Source: Microstegium vimineum (Eukaryota > Streptophyta > Magnoliopsida > Poales > Poaceae). Taken from it: a stretch of 64,000 bases of DNA. The DNA is taken from positions 56,653,494 to 56,717,493 of the forward strand of contig CM039124.1 in assembly GCA_022036555.1 (NCBI GenBank), given 5' to 3'. Under the pieces are notes generated by a model. It was not told the origin of the DNA, searched no databases, and saw nothing but the letters and a program-made list of their open reading frames with translations. Positions 1 through 11,410 of the stretch are shown piece by piece; the first letter of the stretch is position 1, and each line of letters begins with the position of its first letter. A program made the position numbers and the translations under genes.

Positions 1-1
1 C

Positions 2-130
2 GATAACTAGAACAAGATTCAATCAAGACAACGGCGATACGCCCGGATGTCAAGATTGAGACTTGATCAGGATAACTAGAGCAGAGCTGAATGAGACATC
101 AGCGATGCGCCCGGATGTCAAAGCTCAGAG
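2..130. repeat. 69-bp tandem pair inside the gypsy-type LTR
   Basis: Two diverged copies start at 2 and 71, both opening GATAACTAGA and both containing CGCCCGGATGTCAA. They lie within the LTR and have no separate gene content. Confidence 0.7.
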
Positions 131-363
131 ATACTCCCACGCGGAACTTGCAAGGGTTTGACGGAGATCAAGATGATGCGGCCCGTCGAAGCTTGAAGAA
201 CTCGTAGATAAACTAAGACTAATGCAAAAAGGATAAATTGCAGTAAAAGTAGAATAAGAGTAAATTGATTTGATTTTGATATGATTGATATCTTTTACAC
301 GTAGCCCTCGGATACATATTGATACTCCCGCATGGAGAGTTGTACAGAGACACGACTTGTACC

Positions 364-511
364 TTTCCTAAACAAAACTCCTATTTTAAAGGAAATAATT
401 GACTCGCGCAGGAGTCGGATTCAAATAACAATATTATTTTCCTAAACAGACACCCCTATTTTAAAGGAAACAAACGACTCGTGCAAGAGTCGGACTCAAA
501 CTACTATAAAA
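364..511. repeat. 74-bp tandem pair with internal TTTCC/GGAAA inversion
   Basis: Copies begin at 364 and 438. Each opens TTTCCTAAACA, continues CTATTTTAAAGGAAA and ends with a GACTCG..GAGTCGGA dyad. The pair lies directly upstream of the plus-strand TATA-like word at about 503, which suits duplicated promoter elements (inference). Confidence 0.7.
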
Positions 512-994
512 ATACTAGTATAAAATCACTAGTTTCCTTATGTCTTTTCCTCGATGAAAACTTTCCATCGGCAGATTCCTTCAATCCGCGACTTCCTTCT
601 TTAGCCACCGGTAATCCTCTGCTGACGTCAAACGCTAAGTCACCCTGTGCTCATCGGCACTCCATGCCCATTGGCATCGGCAATACTTCCCGATCGACAA
701 CCTTGTACTGGTAACTTGTCTTCACCAATCATTCCTTATCAGCAATCGGCATCGGCAACATCTCCTCATCGGCAATCGGCACCAGCAACTTTGTAGCTCG
801 GGCGACTTGACTTCACCAATTAACCCTTATTGGCAAGAATCATCCAGCCTCCATTGGCAATAAACTTATATTTCCCATAACATTCTTTCTTATTGGCAAA
901 TTTGACCGATAACTTTCCGATACCGATAGAAACACAGCCACCGATCAACACAAGTCTTAGTTCATTTGACACGTGCCGAAAAACGGTGTCAACA

Positions 995-1424
995 GTGCTG
1001 AAAAGTGTCACAAGAATATACGTGATGCATATGAACCTGTCTCAACACAAATCAGAGTGCTTGCTGTCAGAGCAGCCCGGCACTACCGCCTTGCTGCTGG
1101 CAGCAAGCCTGCGGAAGCACAAGCACAACCACACAGCGCACTATAAATAAAACTGAAAGTAAGCTAAGACAAGCATGATATATATATGAGAGAGTACATG
1201 TATACAAATAACACAAACGAGTACTTAAGTGACAATATTACAATAAAATAGATTTGAATGTTGCTCTCTCATCTCACAAACTAAGAACTGAAAAACTAAG
1301 ATAACTAGTAGCAGCTGCTCCTCCATGACCGTCGAAGATGTTGTACCCCCTTCACTTAGTAATTCTCCCCCTTTGGCAACAAGTCACCAAAAAGAGAGAA
1401 GAACAAAGCAAAGAGATATACAAA
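995..1424 (-). other. Element 1 sequence between extra ORF and the gypsy insertion
   Basis: No gene is visible. On minus it contains purine runs such as AAAGGGGGAGAA (about 1363-1374) and GAAGGGGGT (about 1348-1356), the usual look of polypurine tracts that prime plus-strand DNA synthesis in this lineage. It also holds one copy of the element's GGCACT(A)CCGCC motif near 1078. Confidence 0.55.
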
Positions 1425-2984
1425 CTAGTCGTTGTCCTCCTCCATGTGGTCCTCATCATCATCATCTTCATCTTCCTCATCATCTTCCTCATCTTCATCT
1501 GGAGGTGAAGAGAAGTGAATACCAGGAGCTGAAGCACGCTTGCTCAACCTCCTAGTCTGAGGCTGCTGAGTCTCCTCCTCCTCATCATCATCCTCATTAT
1601 CTGAATCACCACCATCATATGTGGACTCCTCATTGAGCTCTGGTGGAGGTGTAGGTGGAGGAATCTGCCTGAGGCCCTGCTCCTGTCTGAGCTAACTGAT
1701 CTCTAGTCTGGTCTGGTAAGCATGGTTGTTGGCATAACAGATGCCACTGAAGATCTTCTTCAAAATCCTTCCAAGCTTACCCTTCTTCCTGCCTCTGGTA
1801 GCTGCTCTAGAGGACTCAGGAAGGTCAGGAGCTGCTACCCTGGTCCTGGTACTACCCCTAGGAGGTGTCTGAATCTCCTCCTGAACTATGGAAGAGACAA
1901 CCTTCTCTGCTTTGAAGGTCTCATGTGTTGTGTCCTTGTAGATGATTTTCCTTGTCACCATCTCAATTATGAACATCAGGTAGGGAGCATAAGGAAGCCC
2001 CTTCCTGGCATCATCAGCAGCAAGGAAAATCTCATCCCAAAGAAAACGAGACACTGAAAAGGGTGGAGCTCCACCTCTCATCCTCCTAAGTACATTCTTT
2101 GAAAAAACATAGAGGTTTGAGGCGGATCCCACCTTGGGATAGAGAGTGGTCCTGAAGAGGTTGTTCAGAATATAATATTTGCTCCTTAGCCCCTTCACAA
2201 GACCATCTGCATACTGAGGCTCAATGTACAACTGGGAAATCTCCTCATTTGACAGACCTCTCTCATCATGAATGTTAGAGCAGGCTCTGTCATCTTCTCC
2301 AAATCCAAGGAGACGGGCAAAAGTCACATAGTCCAATCTGTAGTGCATGCCCTCTGTCATCCAGTGCATTACCATATTCTCCCTGTCTAGATAGTAGGTG
2401 GAGTAGAACTGATAGATGATCTCTGAGTTCCACCCATTCTGGAATCCCATCCAGTGATACATGCCAAGCTCCCTGCACTGATCAATGACCCTGTCAAATA
2501 CAGGATCTCTCTTGTTCTCCAAGTGCTCCCAATCAACATACTTCATCTTGATGATCTTGGGTCTGGCAGCATGAAACAGGACTGTGGAGTAGTAGTCAGA
2601 GTGGAACACATTCCAGAATCTGTAGTCAACGCCCATGTCTTTTGGCACATCATAGGGATAAATGACCCTCTGCTCCTGTACAGTCATCCACTGATTCTGA
2701 TAACCCATCCTTTGCCTGGGCCGGGTGTCCTGGGGCTCTCTAGGAACAATCTCCTCATCAATCTCAGCGAGGTGGTAAGCAATTAACAACCCAAGATCTG
2801 GAGGTGTCCAGGGACACACACCATCACTGATTGTTCTTCCTGCCATCTGCAGCTCACTCTCCCTCCTGATCCTTTCCCTAGGATTCAATCCATCATCAGC
2901 ACCATCTCTGCCTCCTCTTCGAACACGGGCCTTTGTCCTTGGCCCCTTTCCTCTAGCACCAGCACTCGATCCACCGGCATCCAT
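1425..2984 (-). pseudogene. Extra (post-pol) ORF of copia element 1
   Basis: The start at 2984 opens a 430-residue frame ending at a TAG near 1692. The same frame then continues without interruption to a second TAG at 1425-1427 and encodes a proline-rich segment and a strongly acidic Asp/Glu tail, so the first stop looks like a recent nonsense change. The N-terminus (residues 1-45) is basic (Arg/Lys/Gly-rich). Residues about 90-330 are a compact domain with motifs such as FWNVFHSDYY, HWMTEGMHYR and TFARLLGFG. I recognise these from the domain annotated in grasses as putative plant transposon protein, often found in copia elements after pol. Function is unknown; this slot is called env-like in SIRE elements, but I see no signal peptide or membrane segment. 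Confidence 0.7.
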
Positions 2985-3958
2985 CTTTGCATTTAAAAGA
3001 GAGAAGGTTAAGTTGCTGCACTTAGAATAGTAGCTGGAACTCTAGTGGAGAAATTAAGTCAAAATCTAGAGTCAATGGTTGATTAGAGGAGCATATGCAT
3101 TGGTGCTGCTGCCCGGAGGCTGGCACTGTCGGCCTGGTGCAGGCAGCTCCAATACAAGCCTTTCTAATCTGCCATGGAATCTAGGTTTTGACCAAATCTA
3201 ACTACTAGAGATACATCACCATACCTAATGCAACTACTAACAACCTAAATCCCATCTCAGAAAGCATACATTGCATAGATCGACCCAAGTTAGGGTTTCA
3301 AGTTATTACCTTTGAAATAGAGGGAAGGAGACGAAGAAGGTCGGACTTGAATGGAGCTTGACGTAGGGAGGAAGATCCTCCACACCTCCTCCAATGGCAG
3401 CACCTCCAAAGGGGCAGCACTGTCGGAAAGAAGAGAGGGACCTCCGGGCTCCCTAGTCTCCTTAGAGTTGAGAGAAGAGAGGAGAGGTGTTTCTGTTGAA
3501 GGGATATGAGTTGGGATGGAGTCCCCTCGGGCTAGGGTTGGAAAGATAAAGCAAAACCCGAGGGCTAGGACTTGGGCCCGACAGGCTCGGTTCCTTTAAG
3601 TCCCGCACTGCCGGCTTATATCCCGGCACCTGCCGGACCCCCCTGGCACTGCTGGCCTAGGAGGCCGGCACTGCTGGCCTGGCCAGGCAGTGAGGCACTA
3701 TGCCACCTTCATACTATAATATTTATGCACTTGTGGACACATACCCCTTGCCATGTGCTGGTCAGTAAGCAAATCAACAACCATACTATAACCAACACAT
3801 TCAAGTTTCTTTCAAAATGGGTTTTGAAACACATAATTGAAGTTTTTCAAATTTTTTTCCTAAGTCGCTAGGTGGACAAACAAATGTGTGTTATAGATCA
3901 AACCACATTACGAGAGTCAAGTATATTCAGCTCACTACGCAAAGCACAAAACCTTGTC
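2985..3958 (-). other. Element 1 spacer between RNase H and extra ORF
   Basis: No convincing coding frame on either strand. The stretch carries repeated GGCACTG(C/T)(C/T)GG words (3121, 3414, 3603, 3622, 3643, 3662) of the kind also found in this element's LTR. It probably holds the leader of the extra ORF. Confidence 0.6.
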
Positions 3959-4268
3959 TCATCGAGAGGCTTGGTAAAGATATCGGCTAGTTTGCTTTTG
4001 GGTGCTCACATGGTGAATTGTCATATCTCCTTTTAATTCGTGGTCTCTCAAGAAGTGATGACGGATGTATATGTGTTTGGTTCTAGAGTGACTAACCGGG
4101 TTGTTTGCAAGTTTGATGGCACTCTCGTTGTCACACAAGAGAGGCACCTTGGTGAATTGACATCCGAAATCTTTTAAGGTTTGCCTCATCCAAAGTAGTT
4201 GAGCACAACATGCGTTGACTGCAACATACTCGCCTCGGCGGTGGAAAGGGCTACACAATTTTGCTTCT
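3959..4268 (-). pseudogene. Element 1 RNase H C-terminal part
   Basis: The minus frame 4258-3959 contains QLLWMRQTLKDFG, LLCDNESAIKLANNP and TKHIYIRHHFLRDH, hallmarks of copia RNase H, which removes the RNA strand during reverse transcription. It is offset by a frameshift at about 4260 from the upstream frame carrying GYSDSDYAGCKVDRK. The usual ADILTKPL-type ending is disturbed (QTSRYLYQASR), so the last residues are also shifted. Confidence 0.8.
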
Positions 4269-5800
4269 TAGAACTCCAAGACACTAGGGACCGTCCAAGG
4301 AATTGACACGTCCCCGAAGTGCTTTTTTCGGTCTACTTTGCAACCGGCGTAATCGGAATCCGAATACCCAAGTAGATCGAACTTAGAGCCCTTAGGATAC
4401 CATAAGCCAAGGTTAGGAGTGAAAACTAGATATCTCAAGATTCTCTTAACGGCCACTAAGTGGCACTCTTTCGGGTTAGCTTGAAATCTAGCACACATGC
4501 ACACACTAAGCATTATGTTCGGCCTAGATGCACATAAGTAAAGGAGAGAGCCAATCATGGAACGATATACCTTTATGTCCATGGATTTCCCTCCTTCATC
4601 AAGATCAAGATGTCCATTAGTTGGCATGGGAGTCTTGATTGGCTTTGCATTCACCATATCAAACTTTCTCAACATATCATGGGTGTACTTGGTTTGGCAT
4701 AGAAAAGTCCATTCCTTGAGTTGCTTGATTTGAAAACCGAGGAAGAACTTTAGCTCACCCATCATAGACATCTCAAATCTCTTAGTCATGATCCTACTAA
4801 ACTCATCACAAAAGGATTGGTTAGTACTACCAAATATTATGTCATCGGCATATATTTGACACACAAAGATATCATTATTGACTTTATGAGTGAAGAGAGT
4901 AGGATCCGCTTTGCCTATTTCAAAGCCTTGTTTGAGTAGAAATTCCTTAAGGCATTCATACCATGCTCTTGGTGCTTGCTTAAGCCCAAAGAGCGCCTTA
5001 TGGAGCTTGAAAACATGATGAGGGAACTTGGGATCTTCAAAACCCGGTGGCTACTCAACATACACCAATTCTTGGATAGTGCCGTTGAGAAATGCACTCT
5101 TCACATCCATTTGTTGAAGCTTGAAGTCATGATGGGCAGCATAGGCTAGAAGCATTCGAATTGCTTCAAGTCTAGCCACCGGTGCATATGTTTCTTCAAA
5201 ATCCAAACCCTCCACTTGAGTAAAGCCTTGAGCCACCAATCTTGCCTTGTTCCTTGTCACCACGCCATGTTCATCTTGCTTGTTGTGGAAGACCCACTTG
5301 GTTCCAATCACATTAGTGTTGGGTCTTTCCACCAAGGACCAAACTTGATTTCGCTCAAAGTTGTTGAGCTCTTCTTGCATATCCATCACCCAATCCGGAT
5401 CATCTAGAGCTTGCTCAACCTTGAGAGGTTCCAAAGAGGAGACAAAAGAGTAAAACTGACAAAAATTTGTCAAATGTGAACGAGTAGTTACCCCCTTTCG
5501 GAGACTCCCAAGTATATTATCGATGGGATGATCCTTTTGAATTGTTTGCCTCAATCTTGGGTATTCTGTGGCTTCTTGTTGTTCAGCTTGGTCATCATAA
5601 TCATGCTCTTCAAAGATAGGTTGTAGGTTCCTTGGAGTAGCAGGTGAGGGGCTAACTGCTTCCTGTCTGCTGGGGCTGGCAGTACCAGCCTCTGGCCCTG
5701 TAGTGCCGGCCTCAGGGGCAGAGCCCTGACCAAGGAGCACTGCTGGCCCATCTTCTTCCAATCTTGGGGTAGTAGCATCACCATCTTGAGGTTCCACTTC
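4269..5800 (-). pseudogene. Element 1 reverse transcriptase
   Basis: Read downward from about 5800, the sequence encodes a variable Pro/Gly/Ala linker after integrase, then WVFHNKQDEHG, ARLVAQGFTQVEGLDF and QMDVKSAFLNG of copia reverse transcriptase. The catalytic YADDIIFGS lies near 4855-4830. Two frames are needed (5797-5051, then 4864-4268), joined by an in-frame TAG at 5051-5053 and a shift near 4900. The linker (about 5640-5760) contains the element's GC-rich repeat word, so the repeat is translated here. The enzyme is inactive as it stands. Confidence 0.85.
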
Positions 5801-6749
5801 TGTGCCTGTACTTCTTGTGGCCTGATGTCACCAATGGCCATGTTCTTGATTGCTTCACATGGTGGTTCCTCATTACCTACAATCACTTGATCAATTTGCT
5901 CTATTTGAGAGCCGTTAGATTCATCAAATGTCACGTCTATCGCGATTTCAATTTTCCCTAAGGTCTTGTTGAATACACGATAGGCATGCTCATTTGATCC
6001 ATAACCAAGAAGAAAACCTTCATCAACTTTAGGTGCAAACTTAGAGGTTTTGGGTTTCTTATTAAGTATGAAACACTTGCACCCAAAAACTCTAAAGTAT
6101 GACACCTTTGGTTTGTTACCGGTTAGAAGCTCATATGAAGTCTTCTTCAAGATCTTGTGTAAGTAGAGCCGGTTGATGGCATGGCAAGCGGTGTTGACGG
6201 CTTCGGCCCAAAAGATATCCGAAGTCTTGTACTCATCTAGCATTGTCCTTGCCATGTCAATGAGTGTCCGGTTCTTCCTCTCTACTACACCATTTTGTTG
6301 AGGGTGTATGGAACTGAAAACTCATGTTTGATGCCCTCATCATCAAGGAACTCTTCCACTTGAGTGTTCTTGAATTCGGTTCCATTGTCACTTCGAACTT
6401 TTTTGATTTGGAAACCGAATTCTCTTTGTGCTCTTCTAATGAAGGTTTTCACCTTATCTTGCACTTGTGCCTTATCATACATGAAAAACACCCAAGTGAA
6501 ACGAGTAAAGTCATCAACAATAACTAAACCATGTTTGTTACTGCCAATGCTTATGTAGGCCATCGATCCAAAGAGATCCATGTGAATTAGCTCCAATGGT
6601 TGCTTGGTGGAGACAATGCTCTTGGATGAGTGAGGTGCACCTACTTGCTTTCTGGCTTGGCAAGCGCTACAAATTCTATCATTCTCAAAATGAACATTGG
6701 TTAGTCCAAGAATGTGTTCATCTTTTAGGAGTTTGGCCAAGTTCCTCAT
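5801..6749 (-). pseudogene. Element 1 integrase
   Basis: The first frame (6749-6285) carries CSACQARKQ of the zinc-binding N-terminus, HMDLFG with the first catalytic Asp, VDDFTRFTWV, and KKVRSDNGTEF with the second Asp. The second frame (6255 downward) carries FWAEAVNTACHAINR, KTSYELLTGNKP and VFGCKCF, the copia-specific core and C-terminus. A 1-base frameshift near 6300 falls in the region that carries the catalytic Glu in the family. Integrase would insert the DNA copy into the chromosome. Confidence 0.85.
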
Positions 6750-6764
6750 CCAAACATGGGCTAG

Positions 6765-7172
6765 TCAGCGATGCCATAGCCAACCCATGCTAGATTTTGC
6801 CACTAAACAAGTCTCAAGCTTAGCTTTACTTTTGTTGAAATCAACTAGGTAGAGCTTGCCCTTCAAACGACCCGTAAAGACAATAGAGGAATCCTGCCTC
6901 TTAAATACTTCCACACCCTTATCCGTAAAGAGACAATTGAATCCCATCTCACACAATTGAGAAACTGACAACAAGTTGTAACTCAACGAATTCACATGTA
7001 ATACATTTGAGATGGAATGATCAAGAGTAATAGCAACTTTACCAAGTCCAATCACTTCCCCTTTGGAGTTGTCACCAAAGATGATATTCTCACTTGCATT
7101 TGAAGTTGGGGAATATGATGAGAACATACTCCTTTCTCCGGTCATATGATTTGTACATCCACTATCAAGCAC
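6765..7172 (-). pseudogene. Element 1 protease and pre-integrase segment
   Basis: The frame begins MLDSGCTNHMTG; Asp-Ser-Gly is the aspartic protease active site. It goes on through NIIFGDNSKGE and YNLLSVSQLCEMGF, typical of copia protease, to SSMGWLWHR. Here a TGA (about 6766) interrupts the HRRLGH-like pre-integrase motif. The protease would mature the Gag-Pol polyprotein. Confidence 0.85.
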
Positions 7173-7250
7173 CCAACTTGATCCACCGGAGGAGTATGCC
7201 TACAAAATAAATTAGTTCCTAGATTTAGGTCCCCAATTAATTTTGGGGCC

Positions 7251-8280
7251 TTACATGTTAGTCACAACAATCTTTGGAACCCAAATGTTCATGCTTCTTT
7301 TATCATGTTTCTCATCACCCACGAATTCAGCAATGACTTTACCACGGTCATTGCACTTCAACACATAGCATGAGGACAAACTTCCTTGAGGTGACCTTGT
7401 CTTGGGTTGATAGGAAAACTTGTTTTTGGCCACCCAAATTGAGTCCTTGGGTTTCTGAGAAACCTGCTTTTGCTGGGACATCCTCTTGGCATGGACTTTG
7501 GCTTTAGATTGATCAAGTGAAGCATTGGTAGCCTTCCCTTTATTGGAGCGCGGCACTGCCGGCCTATGGTCCAACAGAGCTGCTGTCTGTGCAGGCTTAT
7601 CTGCACCAATGCTTCCCTTCTTCTCAAACTTGACACACTCAATGTCTTTGACCATTTTTCTACCATTGGTTTTACCTCCTTGAGTGTGACCAAGCCCATC
7701 TTTAATTGATGGATGCCTTCCATCTTTGTATTGGATTTTCTTGGGCTCAACCTTGTCTTTGTCATTCTTATTTGAAACTGAGATGACATTGTTGAGCCTT
7801 GCTATTTCTTTCTTCATGGCCTCCATGTTGGCAAGGTTAGTGGAATAATCATTCAAATCAATATTATAGCATTTTCCACAACCTTGGCTAGTGGATGGAG
7901 AAGAGGCATCATTTGCCTTAGTGAGATGTGAGTTGCTCTCCCAAAGAAGGTTGTATTGTCCCTCAAGCTCTTGATGATTTTCACTTAAGCCACAATGCTT
8001 TTGCTTGAGTTCACTATACTCCTTAGTGAGAGCATGAGCTTCTTTTTCCTTAGCCAAAGCCTTGGTCAAAGAGCTCACCTCACTCCTTTCTAATGCAAGG
8101 GCTTCCTCACTAGCAATGTAGAGATCCTCTTGTTTAATAAGAGTCTTTTCTCTAGATGCTAGCTCTTCCTTGGTTGCCTCTAATTCATCCATTAGATTAG
8201 CAATAAAGATTTTGGTCTTGACATCCATATTTTTAGTTATTTCATTAATTTCTTCATCACTAGATTCATCATCACTAGAG
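7251..8280 (-). pseudogene. Element 1 Gag C-terminal coiled-coil region
   Basis: The 325-residue frame starts with a long heptad-rich helix (residues about 1-110, for example ELEATKEELASREK), followed by Lys-rich low-complexity sequence and NIWVPKIVVTN just before protease. This layout is usual for the long Gag of SIRE-type copia elements. One GGCACTGCCGG word (about 7551-7563) is embedded in the coding sequence. It is shifted from the upstream zinc-knuckle frame near 8290, where a run of G's (CCAAAGACATC context) suggests an indel. Confidence 0.75.
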
Positions 8281-10059
8281 CAATCACTAGAATCACTACT
8301 AGAGATGTCTTTGGGGGGGAGGAGTTATGGGTTTCGGTTTTGATTTTACCTTCTCACCCTTTGCCATGAGACAAATGTGAGGGGAGCCTTCATCATCATC
8401 GGACATGTTGTTGAAGAGCCTTGATGAAGTAGATGGCTTGTGAATTGCAATTGTTGCCATCTCCTCATCCTCACTTGTGGTCTCCTCCGATGAGTCCCAC
8501 TCATGCCCAATGTGTGCTTCACCCATAAATCTCTTGCTCTTCTTGTGGTCACCCTTGTCTTTCCTCTTGCCTTTGCCAAATTTGTTGTCTTTCTCCTTAT
8601 TTGGGCAATCGGCAATGAAGTGTTCGGTGCTACCACACTTGTAGCAAGTCCTTGACTTCTTGTTGGGGAACCTTCTCTTCATGAGCTTGTACCCATTCTT
8701 ATTTAGGCCCTTGTTGAATCTTCTTATGAATAGAGCCATGTCATCAATGTTTTCGGCTTGCTCATCTTCACTTTCACCATCACTTGACGTTAGAGATTCG
8801 GGTTGATGCTTGATGGCCTTGGTAGCTTGAGCTTTGCTTGAAGTAGCTTGCTTGCTGTTTTTGGAACAGCTAGGGCTGATTTCCTTGTGCTCTTGTTTGC
8901 CTTGAGAGCCACATCCTTGATCTTCATGCCTTCCAACCTTGCTTGCATCTCTCCAAGCTTCTTCCTTTCTTGTGCTTCTTCTCTTTGTAGATCAAAAGTG
9001 ATGATCCTTCCAAGCACATCACTTGGTGTGAAGTACTCGAACTTCTTCTTGTCTCTAATCAATGTCACCACGGTTTTCATTTCTTGGGGAGTAGGCTTCA
9101 AGCATGATTTTGACAACCTTGTGGTCATTGACTTCTTCTCCACCAAGGACTCTAATCTTGCCAACAATGGTCATCAATCTATCAAACATTTCTTGTGGCC
9201 CTTCACCTTCATTGATCACGAACCGGTTGAGCTTGGCCATCAATAGGTCGATCTTGGATTGCCTCACTTTGCTCACACCTTCATGTGCAAGGTGCAAGGT
9301 ATCCCATATTTCCTTGGCAACTTCCAAGCCCATCACCTTGTTGTACTCATCACCATCCAATGCACTTAGCAACACACTAGTTGTTTGTGCATTGAGTTGT
9401 ATGCAACGAAGCTCGGTGGTGGTGGGGCTTGTGGGATCAACTAGAGGATCACATCCTTTGTGAACAATCTCCCAAGCACCGGGGTGAAGACCTACAAGAT
9501 AAGCTTTCATCAAGTGTTTCCACTTAGCAAAGTTGGTCCCATCGAAATAAGGCAACTTGTCGGCAAGAACATGAAATAAAGGTTTATGCTCATGCTTAGA
9601 AATGGATGAATAATCAAAGGATATGGTGGAGTATTTCTTGCTGTTGTCATCCTTCTTCTTCTGCTCATCCTTCTTCACAATCTTGGAGGCATGGTATAAT
9701 TCATCATCATCTCCATCGGAGCTACTTGATTCAACCTCCACTTGAGAGGCTTGTGCTTTGCTCTTCATTAGCTCCTCCTCCTTCGCCTTGAGCTCCTTCT
9801 TGAGTGCTCTTATTTCTCTTCTATGGAGCTTCTCGGCAAGCTTCAAGCTTTTGGCTTCATTGATAGCTTTTTCTTCTTTTTGCAATTTTTTGTCTTCTCT
9901 TCTCAATCTTCTAGCTTCTTTTCTTCTTGCAATCTCTCCAGTGGATATACCAGCAGTGGTCTGGTACTTGTTCGTGTCAACGCTCTCATCGCTGCTTGAG
10001 GTCTCATGCAAGTCCACCTTCTTGGGATCAACCATCACAACATTTCCCTCTTCGGCCAT
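8281..10059 (-). pseudogene. Element 1 Gag (UBN2-type) with zinc knuckle
   Basis: It starts at 10059 (MAEEGNVVMVD), 36 bases from the primer-binding site. Residues about 45-105 form a charged coiled coil. Residues about 165-330 hold the copia Gag fold (LPYFDGTNFAKWKHLMKAYL, KEIWDTLHLAHEG, FDRLMTIVGKIRVLGG). Frameshifts occur at about 9080 and about 8800. The last part (8739-8299) contains the CCHC knuckle CYKCGSTEHFIADC (8670-8600), which binds genomic RNA. Gag would form the virus-like particle. Confidence 0.85.
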
Positions 10060-10095
10060 TACCTCACACGGTTAAGTGCTTCTTGAGGTAACCTT

Positions 10096-10107
10096 GCTCT
10101 GATACCA
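10096..10107 (-). promoter_or_regulatory. Element 1 primer-binding site
   Basis: The minus strand reads TGGTATCAGAGC, complementary to the 3' end of initiator Met tRNA, the usual primer for copia elements. It begins two bases after the LTR end. Confidence 0.9.
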
Positions 10108-10109
10108 CT

Positions 10110-11410
10110 TGTAAGGACCTGATTAGCCTAGAGGGGGAGGGTGAATAGGCCTGTTTAAAATCACTTAGCAACTTGCTGTCAGCAACAGGCCGGCACTGTC
10201 GGGCTTGAGGCCGGCACTGCCGGGGTGGCCGCACTACTGGCCTAAGAGGAGCAGTGCTCGTCACCAAAATAGATATCAACGCAATTCAAAAAGTAAAGAC
10301 TGAATGTAAATTGTGTTTGAATAGAAACCTTCTTAGAGGTATAAGGAACCTCTAGCACCACTTGAAAGTGGTAGCAACACACCCACGAAGTAGATCAGGT
10401 CCAAACCCTAGAAATCACCTTGCACACAAGATATATCAAAGTAAAGTAACAAGCACACGGTGACACAAGATTTGACCCGTGGTTCAACTCGCCACAAAGG
10501 CTTGTCTACGTCCACGTTGTTGAGGTGCTCCACACTAGGCTCAAGCTCACCACAAAGGCTAGCTCTTTCCTCGGTTCTCAAGTCAAGAGAATGAACTCTT
10601 GAGATGAGGGCAATGTATTAGCAAATTGGTGGTGTTAGAAACCTCCCTTGGCTGCCACACAAGTTGGCAAGCTCAAGGGCGACGCCTAGCCGGTTAGGAG
10701 CAAAGCTCCAAGAGTAACAAACTCAAACCGCCGGCCACCACGCGAACCAAATGCTTGAAGGAGTTGAAGATCCGAGGGAGAAGCTTCTTCTCAAGCTTGG
10801 AGGTTCAATCTCTCAAAGGATGATCGGAAATCAATGGGGGAGAGTGGATGAGCACCAAGGGGGAATGGAGAGCAAGAAGAGAGCTCCTCTTTCTATTTTC
10901 TGCGAAGTGTGACAGTGAGAATGGCAGAACTAGCCATTGGGGGGAGTGAGGAGGTGTTTAAATACCCCTCACTGCCAACAGGCTGAACAAGTGGCGGCAG
11001 TGGCGGCCTGTAGCCCGGCACTGCTGGCCTGCCTGGCACTGCCGGCCTGGAGGCCAACACTATCGGTCTGGGCAGAACAACAAGGTATAGATCTTCAAGT
11101 AGCTGGCTGATTTGCCCACTATGTATGTGGAGGTGTGATGTATTTGGATAGATATTGCATTTGGTTCACTTGTTGGCATGCATGTTGAATCCCTCTTAAT
11201 AGTACGACATACCTAACTCAATTTCAAAGTATAAAAGAATTTAAACTCCTTTGAGCTTGTTGCCATGCACTTTTGTAATTGGAGGGGTCCGCCAACCTGT
11301 TCATCAACCTCCTTAAGTTTAACCTGCTTGTCATATTTGTCAAGTCTCATTAGTTCTCTAATTGCGTTGTCATGTCACCAAAACCCACTTAAGGCTTGAT
11401 TGCACTTTCA
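10110..11410 (-). mobile_element. Element 1 5' LTR (1301 bp)
   Basis: On minus the LTR begins TGAAAGTGCAATCAAGCC at 11410 and ends CCTTACA at 10110, so it has TG..CA termini. A TATA-like word (TATTTAAA, 10964-10957) lies just after a cluster of GGCACTGCCGG-type words (10990-11060). An AATGGCTAGTT block (10938-10928) resembles one in two other LTRs of this window. A second motif cluster lies in the transcribed part (10181-10240). Bases 11411-11415 (GCTTC) should be the target duplication. The second LTR copy is outside the window. Confidence 0.85.

Larger units (their letters stand above)
1..994. mobile_element. Gypsy-type LTR, partial, cut by left window edge
   Basis: The right end reads ...CGGTGTCAACA at 994, the mirror of the TGTTGACACCG start common in grass Ty3/gypsy LTRs. 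The next five bases, GTGCT (995-999), are the expected target duplication; the partner lies outside the window. Unrelated sequence belonging to copia element 1 starts at once after 994, so this LTR has inserted into that element. A plus-strand TATA-like word (CTATAAAAATA, about 503-513) suggests plus-strand transcription, but no primer-binding site follows 994. It could therefore be a solo LTR, a 3' LTR on plus, or a 5' LTR on minus. It contains two internal tandem pairs (2-130 and 364-511) and no supported gene. Confidence 0.6.
995..11410 (-). mobile_element. Copia element 1 (SIRE/Maximus-like), partial, nested in element 2
   Basis: On the minus strand the order is 5' LTR (11410-10110), Met-type primer-binding site, gag, protease, integrase, reverse transcriptase, RNase H (down to 3959), spacer, then an extra ORF (2984-1425). 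Protease-integrase-RT-RNase H order defines Ty1/copia. The long Gag with a coiled coil and an ORF after pol point to the SIRE/Maximus lineage. The right end (11410) abuts element 2 RNase H sequence in mid-gene, so element 1 is the younger insertion. Its 3' LTR is not in the window because a gypsy-type LTR interrupts it at 994. Several frameshifts and stops make it non-autonomous. Confidence 0.85.

Noticed and set aside
1692..2984. Viral-type envelope protein after pol
   Set aside because: No signal peptide, membrane segment or glycosylation-rich ectodomain is visible; the core resembles the plant transposon-protein domain.
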